Below, piece after piece: positions 23,592 to 35,732 of a DNA stretch of 64,000 bases. The stretch covers positions 71,269,422 to 71,333,421 of the forward strand of contig CP142456.1 of NCBI GenBank assembly GCA_038049695.1, read 5' to 3'. The notes below the pieces were generated by a model that saw only the letters and a program-made list of their open reading frames with translations, was not told the DNA's origin and did not search any database. The DNA comes from Cinnamomum chago. Its lineage: Eukaryota > Streptophyta > Magnoliopsida > Laurales > Lauraceae. How positions within the stretch are numbered: the first letter of the stretch is position 1; each line of letters begins with the position of its first letter. A program made the translations under genes and the position numbers.

Positions 23592-25622
23592 ATGCCTCCA
23601 AAAACCAGAAATGGTGGCCAAGGCTCTTCCAAATCCCAGAAAATCCCTTTGTTACCTCCAATGGCCCCCACGGTGCCACCACCACCTTTTCTCCCACTCC
23701 TAGTGCCGACGGAGATTCCACCAACGGAGGTTCCACCAGGATTTTCCCTGCCTCCGGACCCATCAGTGGTCCCCTGCCAAAAGAGGTCAGGGGGAAAATC
23801 TACTCCCGTGCTCATAGAAGGTGTCGTCCAATCCGACTCCTCGTCCAGGGCGTTCACGATGCTCCCCCGACGAGATGATCGCCAGATACTTCCCACCTAC
23901 TAGAATGCTCAGCCACCTGAGCATCCCCACCAAAATATTTCCTTACCAGACCCTCAACGACGGGGCAGGACCCCTGAGGGGACCAGGTCCCATCACTTTC
24001 ATTACCTCACTCATAATGACGCTCCGTCATTTCACCAAATCGATGAAGAAGATGACCCAATGCTGGAGGACTTTAAGGTCCAGAACCAAGTCATCCAACA
24101 GAAAGACGAGTTGATTAATCAACTCCAGGAGCAACTCAGAGCAAAGGAAAAGAAGCCCCACGCTCCGCTTCCCGGATGCCAGCGAGACCCACTGGGTAGA
24201 CAAGACTTAAGGTAAGTCCTGAATAGCAAGAGAAGAGATCGCTGTGAGGAGGGCTCCAGCAGCAGCCACCCCCGCAGCGACTCCAGGAGATCACGCCGAG
24301 AACCGAAGTCACCGCGGCCAGAGTCGCCACGACAAGAGAATGTTGCGGACCTGAGAGAATGGATTAACCGCCACGTCAAGCGAGAGGTCCAGCACAAGTT
24401 AGCCGAGGTCGGCCTCGACTGAGACCAGCTGGACCCCTATGACATAGAAGACCAGGGAACGTCCCCTTTCTCTATGGAGATAAAAGACTTGTCTCTTCCC
24501 AAGAGATTCAGCGTCCCAAGATTCGTCCTCTATGACGGAGCCTCAGACCCCGCGACACACCTTCGACACTTCACTCAACGAATGTCGGTCTGGGGGGACG
24601 TCGGTCACCTGAACTGTAGAGTCTTCTCCTCCAATTTAGGCGACCTCCCCCTCAGGTGGTTCTGCGCGCTTCCCACGGGATCGATCTCAAGCTGGCAGTA
24701 ACTCCGGAACTCCTTCGTCGAGAAATTTCAGGCGCATCGGGTCATCCCGAAGATGGGCGGCAACCTCATGGCGATCCAGATGAGGAAAACTAAAAACGTC
24801 ACAAAATTCGCCAAAAGGTTTTGGATAATCTATAGCCAGATCGAGAATGCCAAAGACGATATTGCCATCATGTGTTTCCAGCAAGCTCTGCTCCCCGACA
24901 GTGAGCTCCGCAAGGACCCTGTCGTCACAATGAAAGCACTGATGTCCAGGGTGAACCGATACATCGAGCAGGAGGAAAACGAGGCTCGGGGTAATGAGAG
25001 ATTCGACCTCTCACAAAGAGACCGACTCCCCAGAGGAGACAAAACATTCTCCAAGAGGAAGCCAGACAGGAAGGTGGCCCCCACTAGTTCGGCAGCCTTC
25101 TCGGCCTCCACCTCTAGGGGCAATAAACGGTCAAAGTTCAAATCCGACAGACCGACCAGTGACTCCTACAGGGCCGTGAATACTATATTCAAGGAGCCCA
25201 TCTACAGGCTCCTCTGGAAGATAAAGACAGAGCCTTACTTCCAATGGCCACCGCCAATGAAAGGTGACCCATCCACCCGAGGCCAGAGCAAATTCTACTC
25301 TTATCATAAACAGAATGGGCACAAGACTGAAGACTGTATGACCCTCAAGTCCCACCTCGAAAAGCTCGTCAAGGACGGACACCTCAGAGACCACATCAAG
25401 GATGGTGGAAGGGTCAACCAGGCCCAGCAACGCCGGCGTGATGAAGATCCAGACAGCGACAAACCAGCGGGCTTCATCAACGTCATCCACTTGGCCCCCG
25501 CCCCCCGGGGGAGTAACCAAGCTCGCACCGAGGCTAGGAGGGCTTCACATGGCAAGCAAGTGATGACAGCTGAACTAAGGCATACACCAGAAAAGGCTCG
25601 AAAAGAGCAGCCCAAGATCTAG
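23592..25622 (+). pseudogene. gag: Element B gag (broken)
   Basis: MPPKTRNGG at 23592 is the conserved start. The gag core spans 24500-24950 (FSVPRFVLYDGASDP, FTQRMSVWGDVGHL, FQAHRVIPK). The knuckle near 25298 reads CTTATCATAAACAG-type Cys/His sequence (YHKQNGHKTEDC). In-frame stops include TAG at 24699-24701 and 25620-25622. The stretch 24753-25622 is open. Confidence 0.85.
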
Positions 25623-27620
25623 TTCTCGGACAAGGACCTAGAAGGAGTCCAGCTCCCTCACAACGACCCACTGATTCTCACCTTGCGGTTAAAAAACTAC
25701 ACGGTGAAGTGTATTTTTATGGATCCCAGGAGTTCGTCCGAGATCCTCTACTTTGACTGCTTCAAGAAACTTGGTCTAACGGAAGAAGATTTGCAGGAAA
25801 CCCGCACTCCCCTAGTGGGCTTCAACGCAAAACCAGTGTATCCCAAGGGGGAGGTCTCCCTAAAAGTCCAGGTCTGAGGCGTGACCAAGACTGCCACCTT
25901 CCTGGCGGTGGATGCACCGTCCCCGTACAATGTGATAATGGGACGAACTTGGCTGCATGACATGGAAGCAGTGCCCTCCACCCTTCACCAGAAGCTCAAG
26001 TTCCCGTTAGAGAAAGCCAGCGGAAGAATTGAGGTAATTACTGTTCAAGGAGATCAGCAAATGGCCAAACAGTGTCTGTTGGTCGTGATGTCCGGCGAAG
26101 TGGAGCCCCAACAGGTGCATATGGCCGAACTCGAGGCCGAGCTCAGGGATGTCGGTCAATCCGCAGAGCAAAAGAGCATAGAAGACCTGACCTAAGTCAG
26201 GATCCATCCCGACACCCTGAGAGGTATTTTCTGCTAAGGAGTCAACTCCCTGAAGATCAGAGGTCCGAACTGCTCGACTTTTTGTTACAGAACAAAGACG
26301 TCTTCGCCCGGACCCCATACGAAATGCCAGGCATCGACCCCGAGATCATGTGCCACAAGCTAAACGTGGACCCCAAACACAAACCAGTGGTACAAAAGGC
26401 TCGCAGGACAGGGGTCCCACAAACCGAGGCAGTGATTGAGGAAGTCGAGAAGCTCCTAGAGGCCAGGGCTATCAGAGACGTGCACTATCCGGAGTGGCTG
26501 ACCAATACAGTTGTGGTCAAAAAGAAAAACGACAAATGGAGAGTCTGCGTGGACTTCATAAACCTAAACAAAGCCTGTCCCAAGGACAGCTTCCCTCTCC
26601 CAAAGATCGACTAGATGATCGACACCACCGCAGGACATACAAAATGAGTTTCCTCGAAGCCTACCGAGGTTACCATCAAATTTCAATACACAGGCCTGAT
26701 GAAGAAAAAACGGCATTCATAACGCTTAGAGGCATCTACTGTTACAAAGTGATGCCTTTAGGTTAAAAAATGCTGGGGCGACTTACCAACGGCTGGTCAC
26801 GAATATGTTTCGAGCCCAGCTCGGAAAAACTCTGGAAGTCTACATTGACGACAGGGTCGTCAAGTCCAAAAGGTCACAGGACCACTTGTCGAACCTCCGT
26901 CAGACGTTTGCCACCCTCAAAGAGTTCCAGCTCAAGCTAAACGCTTCCAAGTGTGCATTCGGTGTCGGCTCCGGAAAATTTCTAGGAAGCCTGGTCACCC
27001 ACAGAGGGATTGAAGCGAACCCGGAGCAGATCTCGGCGATCCAGACAATCCAGAGCCCGACCTCGGCAAAACAAGTTCAGAGGCTCACAAGGATGGCCGC
27101 TGCGCTAAACCGCTTCATCAGTAGCGCCTCGGACAAATGTCACCCTTTCTTCCTACTCTTGAAGTAAAGCTCAAAGTCTCAATGGACTCCAGATTGTGAT
27201 CAAGCTCTCCAGATACTCAAGGACTATATATCTTCTCCACCACTGCTCTCCACTCCAACACGAGGTGACGTTCTCTACCTCTACCTGGCAGTCTCGGATC
27301 ATGCAGTGAGCTCGGTACTAGTTAAAGAGGAAGACAAGCAGCAACAGCCTGTATACTATACGAGCAAGATCCTGTTCGACGCAGAGACCAGATATCTTCC
27401 ACTCGAGAAACTTGCGATGGCACTCATCAGCGCCTCTCGCAAACTCTTTCATTACTTCCAGACACACACAATCATGGTTGTAATATAGCATCCCCTCAAG
27501 TCTCTCTTCAGGAAGAAGGACTTTTCTAGCCGAATCTCAAAATGGGCCGTCGAGTTGGGCCAGTTCGATTTCTAGTATCACCCCAAAACGGCGATCAAAG
27601 CCTAAATCTTGGCCGATTTC
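25623..27620 (+). pseudogene. pol: Element B protease, reverse transcriptase, RNase H (broken)
   Basis: The protease region at 25700-25750 reads MDPRSSSEI, so the active-site Gly is replaced by Arg. Reverse transcriptase blocks are at 26530-26880 (WRVCVDFINLN, FLEAYRGYHQI) with YIDDR in place of YIDDM near 26842. RNase H lies at 27270-27480. Stops lie at 25875-25877 (TGA), 26193-26195 (TAA), 26612-26614 (TAG), 27165-27167 (TAA) and 27486-27488 (TAG), and frameshifts lie near 26635 and 26765. Confidence 0.85.
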
Positions 27621-27729
27621 ATTGTGGAGTTCACCACTCCTAGTTCGGCACCGGTACTGCTCGATACCAACTGGGGGGCAAGGAGGATGAGGAAACCGAG
27701 ACAGAACAAGACCGATCTTGGAATTAGTT

Positions 27730-29463
27730 CCTTGATTCAGCTTGGAAGGTTTTCGTTCACGGATCCTCGACGCCCAAAAGGGCGGGCGCTGGCGTAGTCC
27801 TCTAATCTCCATAAGGCCTCGTCATCGAGCAATCCTTTACCCTTGACTTCAAAGCATCCAATAACGAAGTTGAATATGAAGCTCTAATTGCAGGTCTTGG
27901 TAGCGCTAAAACCCTGGGGGCACGTCGGCTAGTAGTCTTCAGCGATTCCCAGCTGGTGACGAGCCAGCTGAGCGGAGACTACCAAGCCCGTGACGAAAGG
28001 ATGACATCCTACTTGATCCACTCGAAGCAGCTCCTCTCTCAATTCCAGAGAGCCGAAGTGAAGTAGATCGATAGAGAATCCAATTGCCATGCAGATGCTC
28101 TCGCCAACCTGGCCTCCGCTGTAGAGGCCAGAAAGAGAAGAACAGTTGAAGTAAAAACGCTGGGAAAACCAAGTATAGAGCCTCAGCCACCTCGGCAGAT
28201 TCTATGTGCCGACCTCGGCCCGAGTTGGATGGATCCGGTCGTAGCATACCTGAAAGAAGATCAGCTCCCCGAAGACAGAAATGAAGCTCACAAGGTCAGA
28301 ATAAAAGCAGCTCGCTTTTGGTTATCTCCAGACGGAAAACTCTACAAAAAATCATTCTCCGGACCCTATCTTCAGTGCGTCTACCCAAGCAAGATCAAAG
28401 ACTTCCTCTACGAAATCCATGAAGGAATCTGCAGGAGTCACGTCGGGGGAAGATCGTTAGCGTATCGAGCGATCAGTCAGGGCTACTGGTGGCCCTATAT
28501 GCAGAAAGACGCTCAGCTCTACACCAAGAAGTGCGAAAGTGCCAAAAGTTTTCACACTCCCTGCACCAACCAGTGCAAGACCTGAGTCCCCTCTCCAGCC
28601 CATAGCCCTTCGCTCAGTGGGGGTTAGATATCGTGGGACCTTTCCACCGAACTCCAGGCAATAAAAGGTAGCTAGTAGTGGCCACCGATTATTTTACCAA
28701 ATGGATAGAGGCCGAAGCACTGTCCTCCATCACGGGGCAGGACACAAGGAATTTTGTATGGAAGAACATTATCACAAGATTTGGAGTACTTCAAGCTCTG
28801 GTCTCGAACAACAGGACCCAGTTTGACTCTAACTTCTTCAAAACATTTTGTCAAGAGCTTGGTATCAGGAACTACTATTCGACTCCAGCCTATCCACAAA
28901 GCAATGGGCAAGCAGAAATCTCAAACAAAGTTGTACTGGATGGACTCAAGAAAAGGCTCGACCGAGCTAAAGGCAGATGGGTAGAAGAACTGCCAAGTGT
29001 CCTTTGGGCGTACAAGACTACCTCGAGGCGACCCACTTCTGCAACTCCTTTCTCCCTAGCCTATGGAATAGAGGCTGTGATACCCTTCGAGATCGGCCTT
29101 CCAACCCTGAGGTCAGACCTTTTTGACCAGGGACAAAACGAAGTCAATATGGCTAAAGAGCTAGACTTGGCCGAGGAGCGAAGGGAGGCAGCAGCTATCC
29201 ACTTGGTTTCTTACCAAAGGCAGTTGGCCAGAGGATACAATCAGAAGGTCAAGGAGAGAAAATTTTTAGTTGGAAAATTGGTCTTAAAAAAGACGCTCCC
29301 AGCGGATAAGAATTCCAACAAATGCAAACTTGCACCAAACCGGCACGGGCCATTTAAAGTGGTCCCAACAGCCGGAAGATCGACTTACAGGCTCGAGAGC
29401 ATGGATGGTAAAGAGTTACCATGACCATGGAATGCCACCTATCTCAAGAAATATTACTTTTAA
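27730..29463 (+). pseudogene. Element B second RNase H and integrase (broken)
   Basis: The second RNase H is at 27740-28120 with several stops. The integrase zinc part is at 28415-28560 (HEGICRSHVGGRS), frame-shifted at its end. The core is open from 28678 to a TGA at 29422-29424, just short of the family's HLKKYYF end at about 29445-29463. The second catalytic Asp motif reads SNNRTQF instead of SDNGTQF (near 28805), so the key Asp is Asn; QSNGQAEISN is kept. Confidence 0.85.
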
Positions 29464-29516
29464 AAGTGTATTGAATTGACCAATCAATGAAAGAAATTCT
29501 TGTATGTGCTGTGTCA

Positions 29517-30310
29517 CTCTCCAGGTTATTGACCTCGGCTCCGGTCACAGGACCAGCCTCTTTCCAGCTCGGTTAAGGAACCACCTATTTGGGCTTCAGT
29601 CACATGACCGTCCTCTCTCCAGCTCGGTTAACGAACCAGTTATTTGGGCTTCGGTCACAGGACCAGCCTCTCTCTAGCTCGGTTAAAGAACCAGCTATTT
29701 GGGCTTCGGTCACAAGACCAGCCTCTCTCCAGCTCGGTTAAGGAACCAGCTATTTGGGCTTCGGTCACAGGACCGACATCTCTCCAGCTCGGTTATGGAA
29801 CCAGCTATTTGGGCTTCGGTCACAGGACCAGCCTCTCTCCAGCTTTGTTAAGGAACCAGCTATTTGGGCTTCGGTCACGGGACCAGCCTCTCTCCAGCTC
29901 AGTTAAGGAGCCAGCTATTTGGGCTTCGGTCACAAGACTAGCCTCTATCCAGCTCGGTTATGGAACCGGCTATTTGGGCTTCGGTCACAGGACCAGCCTC
30001 TCTCCAGCTCGGTTATGGAACCAGCTATACGGGCTTCGGTCACAGGACCAGCGTCTCTCCACCTCGGTTAAGGAATCAACTATTTGGGCTTCGGTCACGG
30101 GATCAGCCTCTCTCCAGCTCAGTTAAGGAACCAACTATTTGGGCTTCGGTCACAAGACCAACCTCTCTCCAGCTCGGTTATGGAATCGGCTATTTGGGCT
30201 TCGGTCACGGGACCAACCTCCTTTCATATCGGTTGCAGAACCAGCTATCTCAGCTTCGATCGCAAGACCAACCTCTTCCCCTCTTTCAGCTCGGTCACGA
30301 AACCAGCCAT
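29517..30310 (+). repeat. Expanded 55-bp tandem array, about 14 units
   Basis: A GGTTA landmark recurs at 29571, 29626, 29681, 29736 and so on to 30231, at exactly 55-bp spacing. The unit contains GGGCTTCGGTCAC, GGACCAGCCTCTC and CCAGCTCGGTTA. It is the counterpart of the short arrays in A and C and lies between integrase and the antisense gene. Confidence 0.95.
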
Positions 30311-30600
30311 ATTGGAGGGATGTGCCATATTTTTAGGGTTATGGACCCCGTCTCTCCGTTAGCCCAGAATTCAAACCATCTAAACTACGCTATGGATAGA
30401 CTGACGCTCCTACACCGATCCCTTGAAAATACGAAAACAGATCCTAACTCTTGAAGAAAGTAACGAGCTCATTTTATAAAAGCAAAAGACAGAAGGAGAA
30501 AGAGAACACACAATCTGAAGAAGAATGGGATTTCATTGCATTCATGAAAAGATTTATTACAATTCACTTTTCTACAACAAAAGAAGAAATACATCAAAAA
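30311..30600. other. Element B spacer before the antisense gene
   Basis: Unique, A-rich towards 30600. No gene seen. Confidence 0.4.
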
Positions 30601-32498
30601 TCAGGCAGCCGCCTCCGCTTCGGCGTCATCAACTGGAGAGGCGTCGGTGGGGGCTCAGGCTGGAGAAGGGGCAGAGCCTGATCCTGGGTCCGGGACTGGG
30701 AACTTGGCCGGGTTCTTATATATCGAGTCATCCTCGGGGACGCCCGCCTTGTCAGAGCAGCCAGCCAGCTAAGCTCCTATACTTTGTCTCGGATGGCCAG
30801 GACCTGCGCCTCGTACGCAGTTGTCGCTTCGGCCACCCCCTTGTCGAAGGCTGCCTTGGTCTCAACCTCTAGCTTGGCCTTGGTTTCTTCAGTCTGCTCG
30901 GCCATTTTCTTTTTACATTCTTCAGCTCGGCCTTCGCAGCCTCCACCTCGGCGGGGAGACTTTGGATCAATTCTTCTTGTTCAGTCGCCCTCTTCTTCCC
31001 CTCCTCCAAGGCAGCTTCCAGTTCCTTCTTCTGGGCCTTCGCCTCCGCTCTCTTGGCGCTGTTCTGCCGGGCTCTCTCCAGTTGTATGTGAGACCTCTGC
31101 ACTAGTTGCCAAAGGACAAAGCACTGTGAGAATGCTGTGACCGAAACCAAAATTCTTGAGGAACTTACGAAACTCAGAACACTCATCAGAAGCGCCGCCT
31201 GCATTAACGCCATCGCTAAGGTCATATCATCAGCCTCCCTGTGCCTGACCATGTCCTTTGGCAGAGAACAGGCTCCGGCGAGGGCCGCCATGACGAGAGG
31301 ATTCCCAGTTACCTGGTCCTCTACCGTGATAGGCCTCCGGGGACCGATCTGTAAAATCGGCCTCCATGGCGCAGGTCCAGGGAGCGGCACCTCGGATGCT
31401 CTGGGAACGTCCACTGAAGCCTCAATCCGGGCCCTCTTTCCGGCCCTGATATCTTCCTCCGTTGCTTCCCCAGTCCTCTGCTCACCTTTTGAATCTGGGG
31501 GTGGCGAGGAGCCCTAGCAGCGTCCTATACCGGAGGAGCCCTGGGAGTCTAACCAGAGCTGCCAAATGCCAACGTACTCAGGTCCTTGATGACAGCTCGG
31601 CCACGTGGCGGCATCTCTTTGCCCTCCTTCGAGGAGTTAAACTCTTCAACTTCTCTCTAGACCTCGGCCGAAGGGGAGTCAAACGCTCTAGACCCCGAAG
31701 CTCTCTGTTGCACTGAGCACGTCAAGGCAGGCTCCGGCTCCGACCTCCTCTTGATAAATGATTGATATTTTGGCTCGTAGCCAAGCAGTTCAAAAGCAGC
31801 TCGACCTTTGTGTCCTCGGTATCTCCTTACTCTTTCAAACCGCTCATTATTTCTCTGCCACCCGTCTCGGCGCGCTTCTTGCTTCCTCTCACGAGCGTCT
31901 GCATAGAGCAAAAAGGTGTTAGTTTGGCAGATACAGAAGGAAAATGCAGAACTCAGAAACTGTCGGTGATTACTCGGAGGAGCCCCTAAGCGACGGGGGA
32001 TCTTGTACAATCTTCCTGGCTCTGTCTCGGCCTCACCGACCTCCTAGTTGCCCGAGACGAACAGGCGATCATCTCTGACGTATTTGGTGGAATCCTCTAG
32101 GGCATGGAAGAACGGATCACGCCTTGCCTTAACCCGGAGATAATATGTGTTGTCATTCGCGACCTACTTGCAGATGTCATAGGCGTCCTCGATGTCATGG
32201 ACACTGAGGTCGGTAACGAGAATTCTATTGATCTCGACCGTGCCCATAATGATTTTGAAACTATTGGGCATAAGTTGACAAGGATAGAGCCTCCACTTAC
32301 TGAGGCAGATCCTGAGGAACAGGGGCAGAGGGAATCTGACCCCGCCCTCAACGACGACAACTAGGGGGAACGGCATCCACCCGTCATAAAATTCCCGACC
32401 CTCGTAGGGATCGTCTGGGTCGTCTAACCTAACCAGTACCTGGCCCGAAACTCGTCCAGGGCCGCAGGAGTATCTAACAGTCGCTTGTAAATCCCCAT
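30601..32498 (-). pseudogene. Antisense three-exon gene of element B (broken)
   Basis: It has the same design as in A. The start MGIY is at 32498, exon 1 ends at 31974, exon 2 is 31898-31169 and exon 3 runs from 31096 to a TGA at 30601-30603. The introns are 75 nt (31973-31899) and 72 nt (31168-31097), at the same positions and phases as in A. Exon 1 keeps DGWMPFPLVV, LMPNSFKIIMG and HDIEDAYDICK; exon 3 keeps the coiled coil (EAALEEGKKRATEQEEL) and an EDDSIY end block. Breaks include a frameshift near 32425, TAG stops in exon 1 (32164-32166 and near 32046) and a frame change near 30870. The second intron has no stop in frame, so retention is possible. Confidence 0.75.
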
Positions 32499-32630
32499 CC
32501 TAGAAAACTAGAAAGAAAGAGGGGGGGGGGGGGGCAAAAGACAGCTACAATAGCCCTACAATAATGGGTGGAAAGTGAAAAACCCTAGAAACAGGGGCAA
32601 AACGGAATGGAAGCGCAGCAGGGGACTTAC

Positions 32631-33324
32631 TAAATGGAATGGATTTGATAGGAATACTTCACATGACCCTAAATTCACCAACACATTTGTGAAAGGTGAG
32701 TCCTCTTTCTCTAGCACTCTTTCTCTTTTGCCCAAAACTAAATGTATTTATTGTGGCATTGAAGGGCATTTTAGGTTTGAGTGCAAACTAAGAAGAAGCC
32801 ATGTGTCTAAACCCATCTTTGAACCCAAAAAGGTAGAATCTAAATCTATGATGGGTAAGACACTAAAAATCAAAGAAGACTTCAAAAAGATTAAACAAGT
32901 TAAATCATTTAAAATGGAGTCTCCTAAGATAGATTCTAAAAAGGTTAAACAAATTAAACCAAGTATAAAAGAATCTATAAACAAAAAGCTTCTCAATCTA
33001 TCTCCCTTAAATCAACACATGAAAGAACTTTTGAAGAAAGTTGCTAAGTTAAATTTAAAATTCAAAAGTCAAGTAAAGAGAGAAAATAAGAAGAAAAGAA
33101 AAATGAATCAATCCCCTAAGAAACAATCACACCAACCTCAAAAGACTAATCACCAATCTAAGCTAAATTTAGTAAAATCTAAATATGATGGTGATAAGTC
33201 CAAATTGAAAATTTATCAAGTCAAATCTCCTATAGTTGGCGGGACTTCCAAACTAGACCTCAAAGATCAACCCTCTCAAGACCTTAGGTGGATTCCTAAA
33301 GTTAGATACCTAGACAAACTTTAA
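32631..33324 (+). pseudogene. Copia-type gag, C-terminal half
   Basis: Open from the element B junction to TAA at 33322-33324. A zinc knuckle CIYCGIEGHFRFEC (C-X2-C-X4-H-X4-C) lies near 32736. A very Lys-rich region follows, and the end reads LRWIPK, as in the gag end of large copia elements. The N-terminus is lost, so any start in this frame belongs to element B sequence. Confidence 0.7.
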
Positions 33325-35130
33325 GGCCTTGAACCTCTTTGACCAACCTATCCTTTATAGTTAAATCTTTTTGTTGGCCATGTTATATTTGCATTTTGTT
33401 TCTTTATAGTTACATTTTTTAAAATGCATTGTTTCTTTATGATCAATTGATTTTGTCTTCATGTACATCTCTAGTTACATTTCATGGTTTTCAAAATCAT
33501 TTGATTATAATTTCATCATGTTAGATTTGCTTTTTGCTCACTTTGAGTTATATCTCTTGCATTGCATTTCTATTGGTGTTCAATTGATTGTGATTTCAAA
33601 AGCTTTCATAGCTAGATTATTCATGATCAATTGTTGTTGCAAAATCATTTGTGTAGATGTCATAGTAAGATTATTTGAACAAATGATTTGAATCAATTTA
33701 AGTTTTCCATGGATTTCTAAGTTATTCTTTAATATGGAAAATTATTGTTTTGAAAAATCAACTTGTATGTGTTTCAATTAAGTTATATCTTTTAAAATAC
33801 AATGTTGAAAATTGTTCTTCAAATTCATTCTTTTTATGCTTATTGTTGGATTTTGTTTATTGAAATGATTTGAAGATTGTATGATTGGAAATGCTCTAAA
33901 ACATCATTAGTTATAATCATCAAAGCATGTTCCATGATTCTCATTTCCTTTTTCTTTTGGTTACATCATCTTAGAAATGGAAATGAATATTGTTTGCATC
34001 TTAGCTTATTTGTTTACATTCTTTTTATATGCAAATGTCATTTGGTTCCATGTATGGTTGTGATATTAGTTATATTTGTAGAAACCATACTAGAACTCTC
34101 AAATCCATCCTCTATGCACTCTAGTCATATCTTTTTGGATGATTATGATGTTGATTCATGTATATTTTCTTAGTGATGTCATTCTTATATATGTTTCAAC
34201 TTCATAGTAGTGATCTTGATCATATGAAACTCTTTGAAATTCATTCCTCGTATTTCTATATGTTTAATGGATATCTTAGATGTTGAATTCATATGATTTT
34301 GACACTTTGGAAATTGCATGCATTACCAAGTAATATTATTTTGCATTGCAATTTACCTTGTTCATCACTATGCTCAATAGTTATATCTTTAAAAGTGATG
34401 AATATCCTTTTATGATGCTTGATGGAATTTTGTGTTTGTCACATCCTTGCTTTTAATCATGTTGTCATTTCAATTGGTTTCATTTGGTATAATTTTTCAT
34501 TGATTTCATATCCAATTGATGTCTGATCTTGTGTATGTGATAGACCTTGTGTACATTGAATTGATCTTGATAGTAATATATGTGTTCCATGTCACACACC
34601 ATTAGCATTATAATTTTCATGTTTGCCACATCTCTTGCTCATATAGGTAATTCTCATGACCACCATATTTATGTATTCATAATCTTGGTTGGTTATTAGT
34701 TGAGGTTGGCTTCATGTTTGAATATCATTCCACTCATCTTGCGCAGGATAGTCATATTTATTGATTGAATGAAATGATTTCAAAGCTTTCATAGCATATG
34801 GTTTTCATAGTTAAATTAATTGATGCTATGTTTAGTAAACCTCATAATATTATGGATAGCTCTAATTTGGATTTATCTTAATAGTTATATCCTTTATAAC
34901 TCCATTTTAGAGTGATTGTTTTAATAGAATTATCCTTGAATCTCAATTGGTATTCTTGGATTTTTCCAATTGGTATCCATGATCACTTTTCGCCTTGACC
35001 TTGCTTTCTTTTGGTAATTTGATCATATTGAGCTTTATAATTAAAAATGTCTAATCCTTTCCTTGAAGTTGACCCTCATTTGGTTAAACCATCTTCTTCT
35101 TGAACCAAATAGTTATATCTATGTCAAAAG
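33325..35130. other. AT-rich non-coding middle of the Sirevirus remnant
   Basis: No coding region is supported. A motif close to AGTTATATCTTT recurs irregularly, for example near 33547, 33786, 34063, 34379, 34883 and 35111. Confidence 0.5.
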
Positions 35131-35133
35131 TTT

Positions 35134-35732
35134 GACAAAAGGAGAGAATGGATTGAGGGGGAGTGTAAACCTTCATAGGAAGTATTAGTTTTGATCAAAT
35201 TGACCATTGGATTAGCTTTGAACCCTTAGAGAAGACTTCCATACGTGATAACCTGTTATGTATTTCATTTTCGATTTCTTTTATTAACAGGTGCTTCTAA
35301 AAGGTATTTTCCTTGTTTCATATGTGTAGGTACCTTTGCAATTTAATGGCAAAGGGGGAGAGAGCATTCAAGTTCTCAAAAGGGGAAGAGAATGCCCAAG
35401 CTTCCTAAGGGGAGATTCTTATGATCTTCTACAGGGGGAGAGAATGCATATCTTGCCAAAGGGAGAGAGAGGCATGGTCAAAGGGGGAGAAGTGAAAGAA
35501 GAAAGCTTGGGCGCTAAAGAAGATGCTTGGCCATAGAAAGAAAGAAGAAAAGAAAGCTTGAATAATGATCAAGCTTCAAGCATCAAGAAGATTGAAGAAA
35601 AAGCCCAAGAGCCCAAGCTAAGAGAAGAAGCATCCAACAGATTTCAAGACTTGTCCAACTTAGGGGGAGCTGAAGACTAAGTGTGTTAATTCAATGTTGA
35701 GTAAGTTTCCATCAAATTGCAAATGGGGAGAT
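35134..35732 (+). promoter_or_regulatory. Series of polypurine tracts upstream of the 3' LTR
   Basis: GGGGGAG-type tracts occur near 35156, 35353, 35380, 35408, 35434, 35460, 35481 and 35662, and the final one (35720-35732) abuts the LTR. A 66-codon open frame across them is an effect of this composition. Confidence 0.7.

Larger units (their letters stand above)
22865..32630 (+). mobile_element. Element B: gypsy Tat-lineage copy, 3' truncated
   Basis: It has a 5' LTR, gag-pol and a broken antisense gene in the same layout and orientation as element A, but no 3' LTR. Homology to A stops near 32630, where unrelated copia-type gag sequence begins. It is more decayed than A and C, with stops and frameshifts throughout pol. 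Confidence 0.88.

Noticed and set aside
29644-30454. Overlapping 160-residue repetitive proteins
   Set aside because: They come from the 55-bp tandem array of element B, open in all frames by composition. Not listed as genes.
32521-32537. Poly(G) run near the element B antisense start, and the poly(C) run at 37342
   Set aside because: Homopolymer runs may be natural or assembly errors; no function can be inferred from them.
35336-35536. 66-codon Gly/Glu/Lys-rich frame
   Set aside because: It is the translation of the polypurine series upstream of the Sirevirus LTR.
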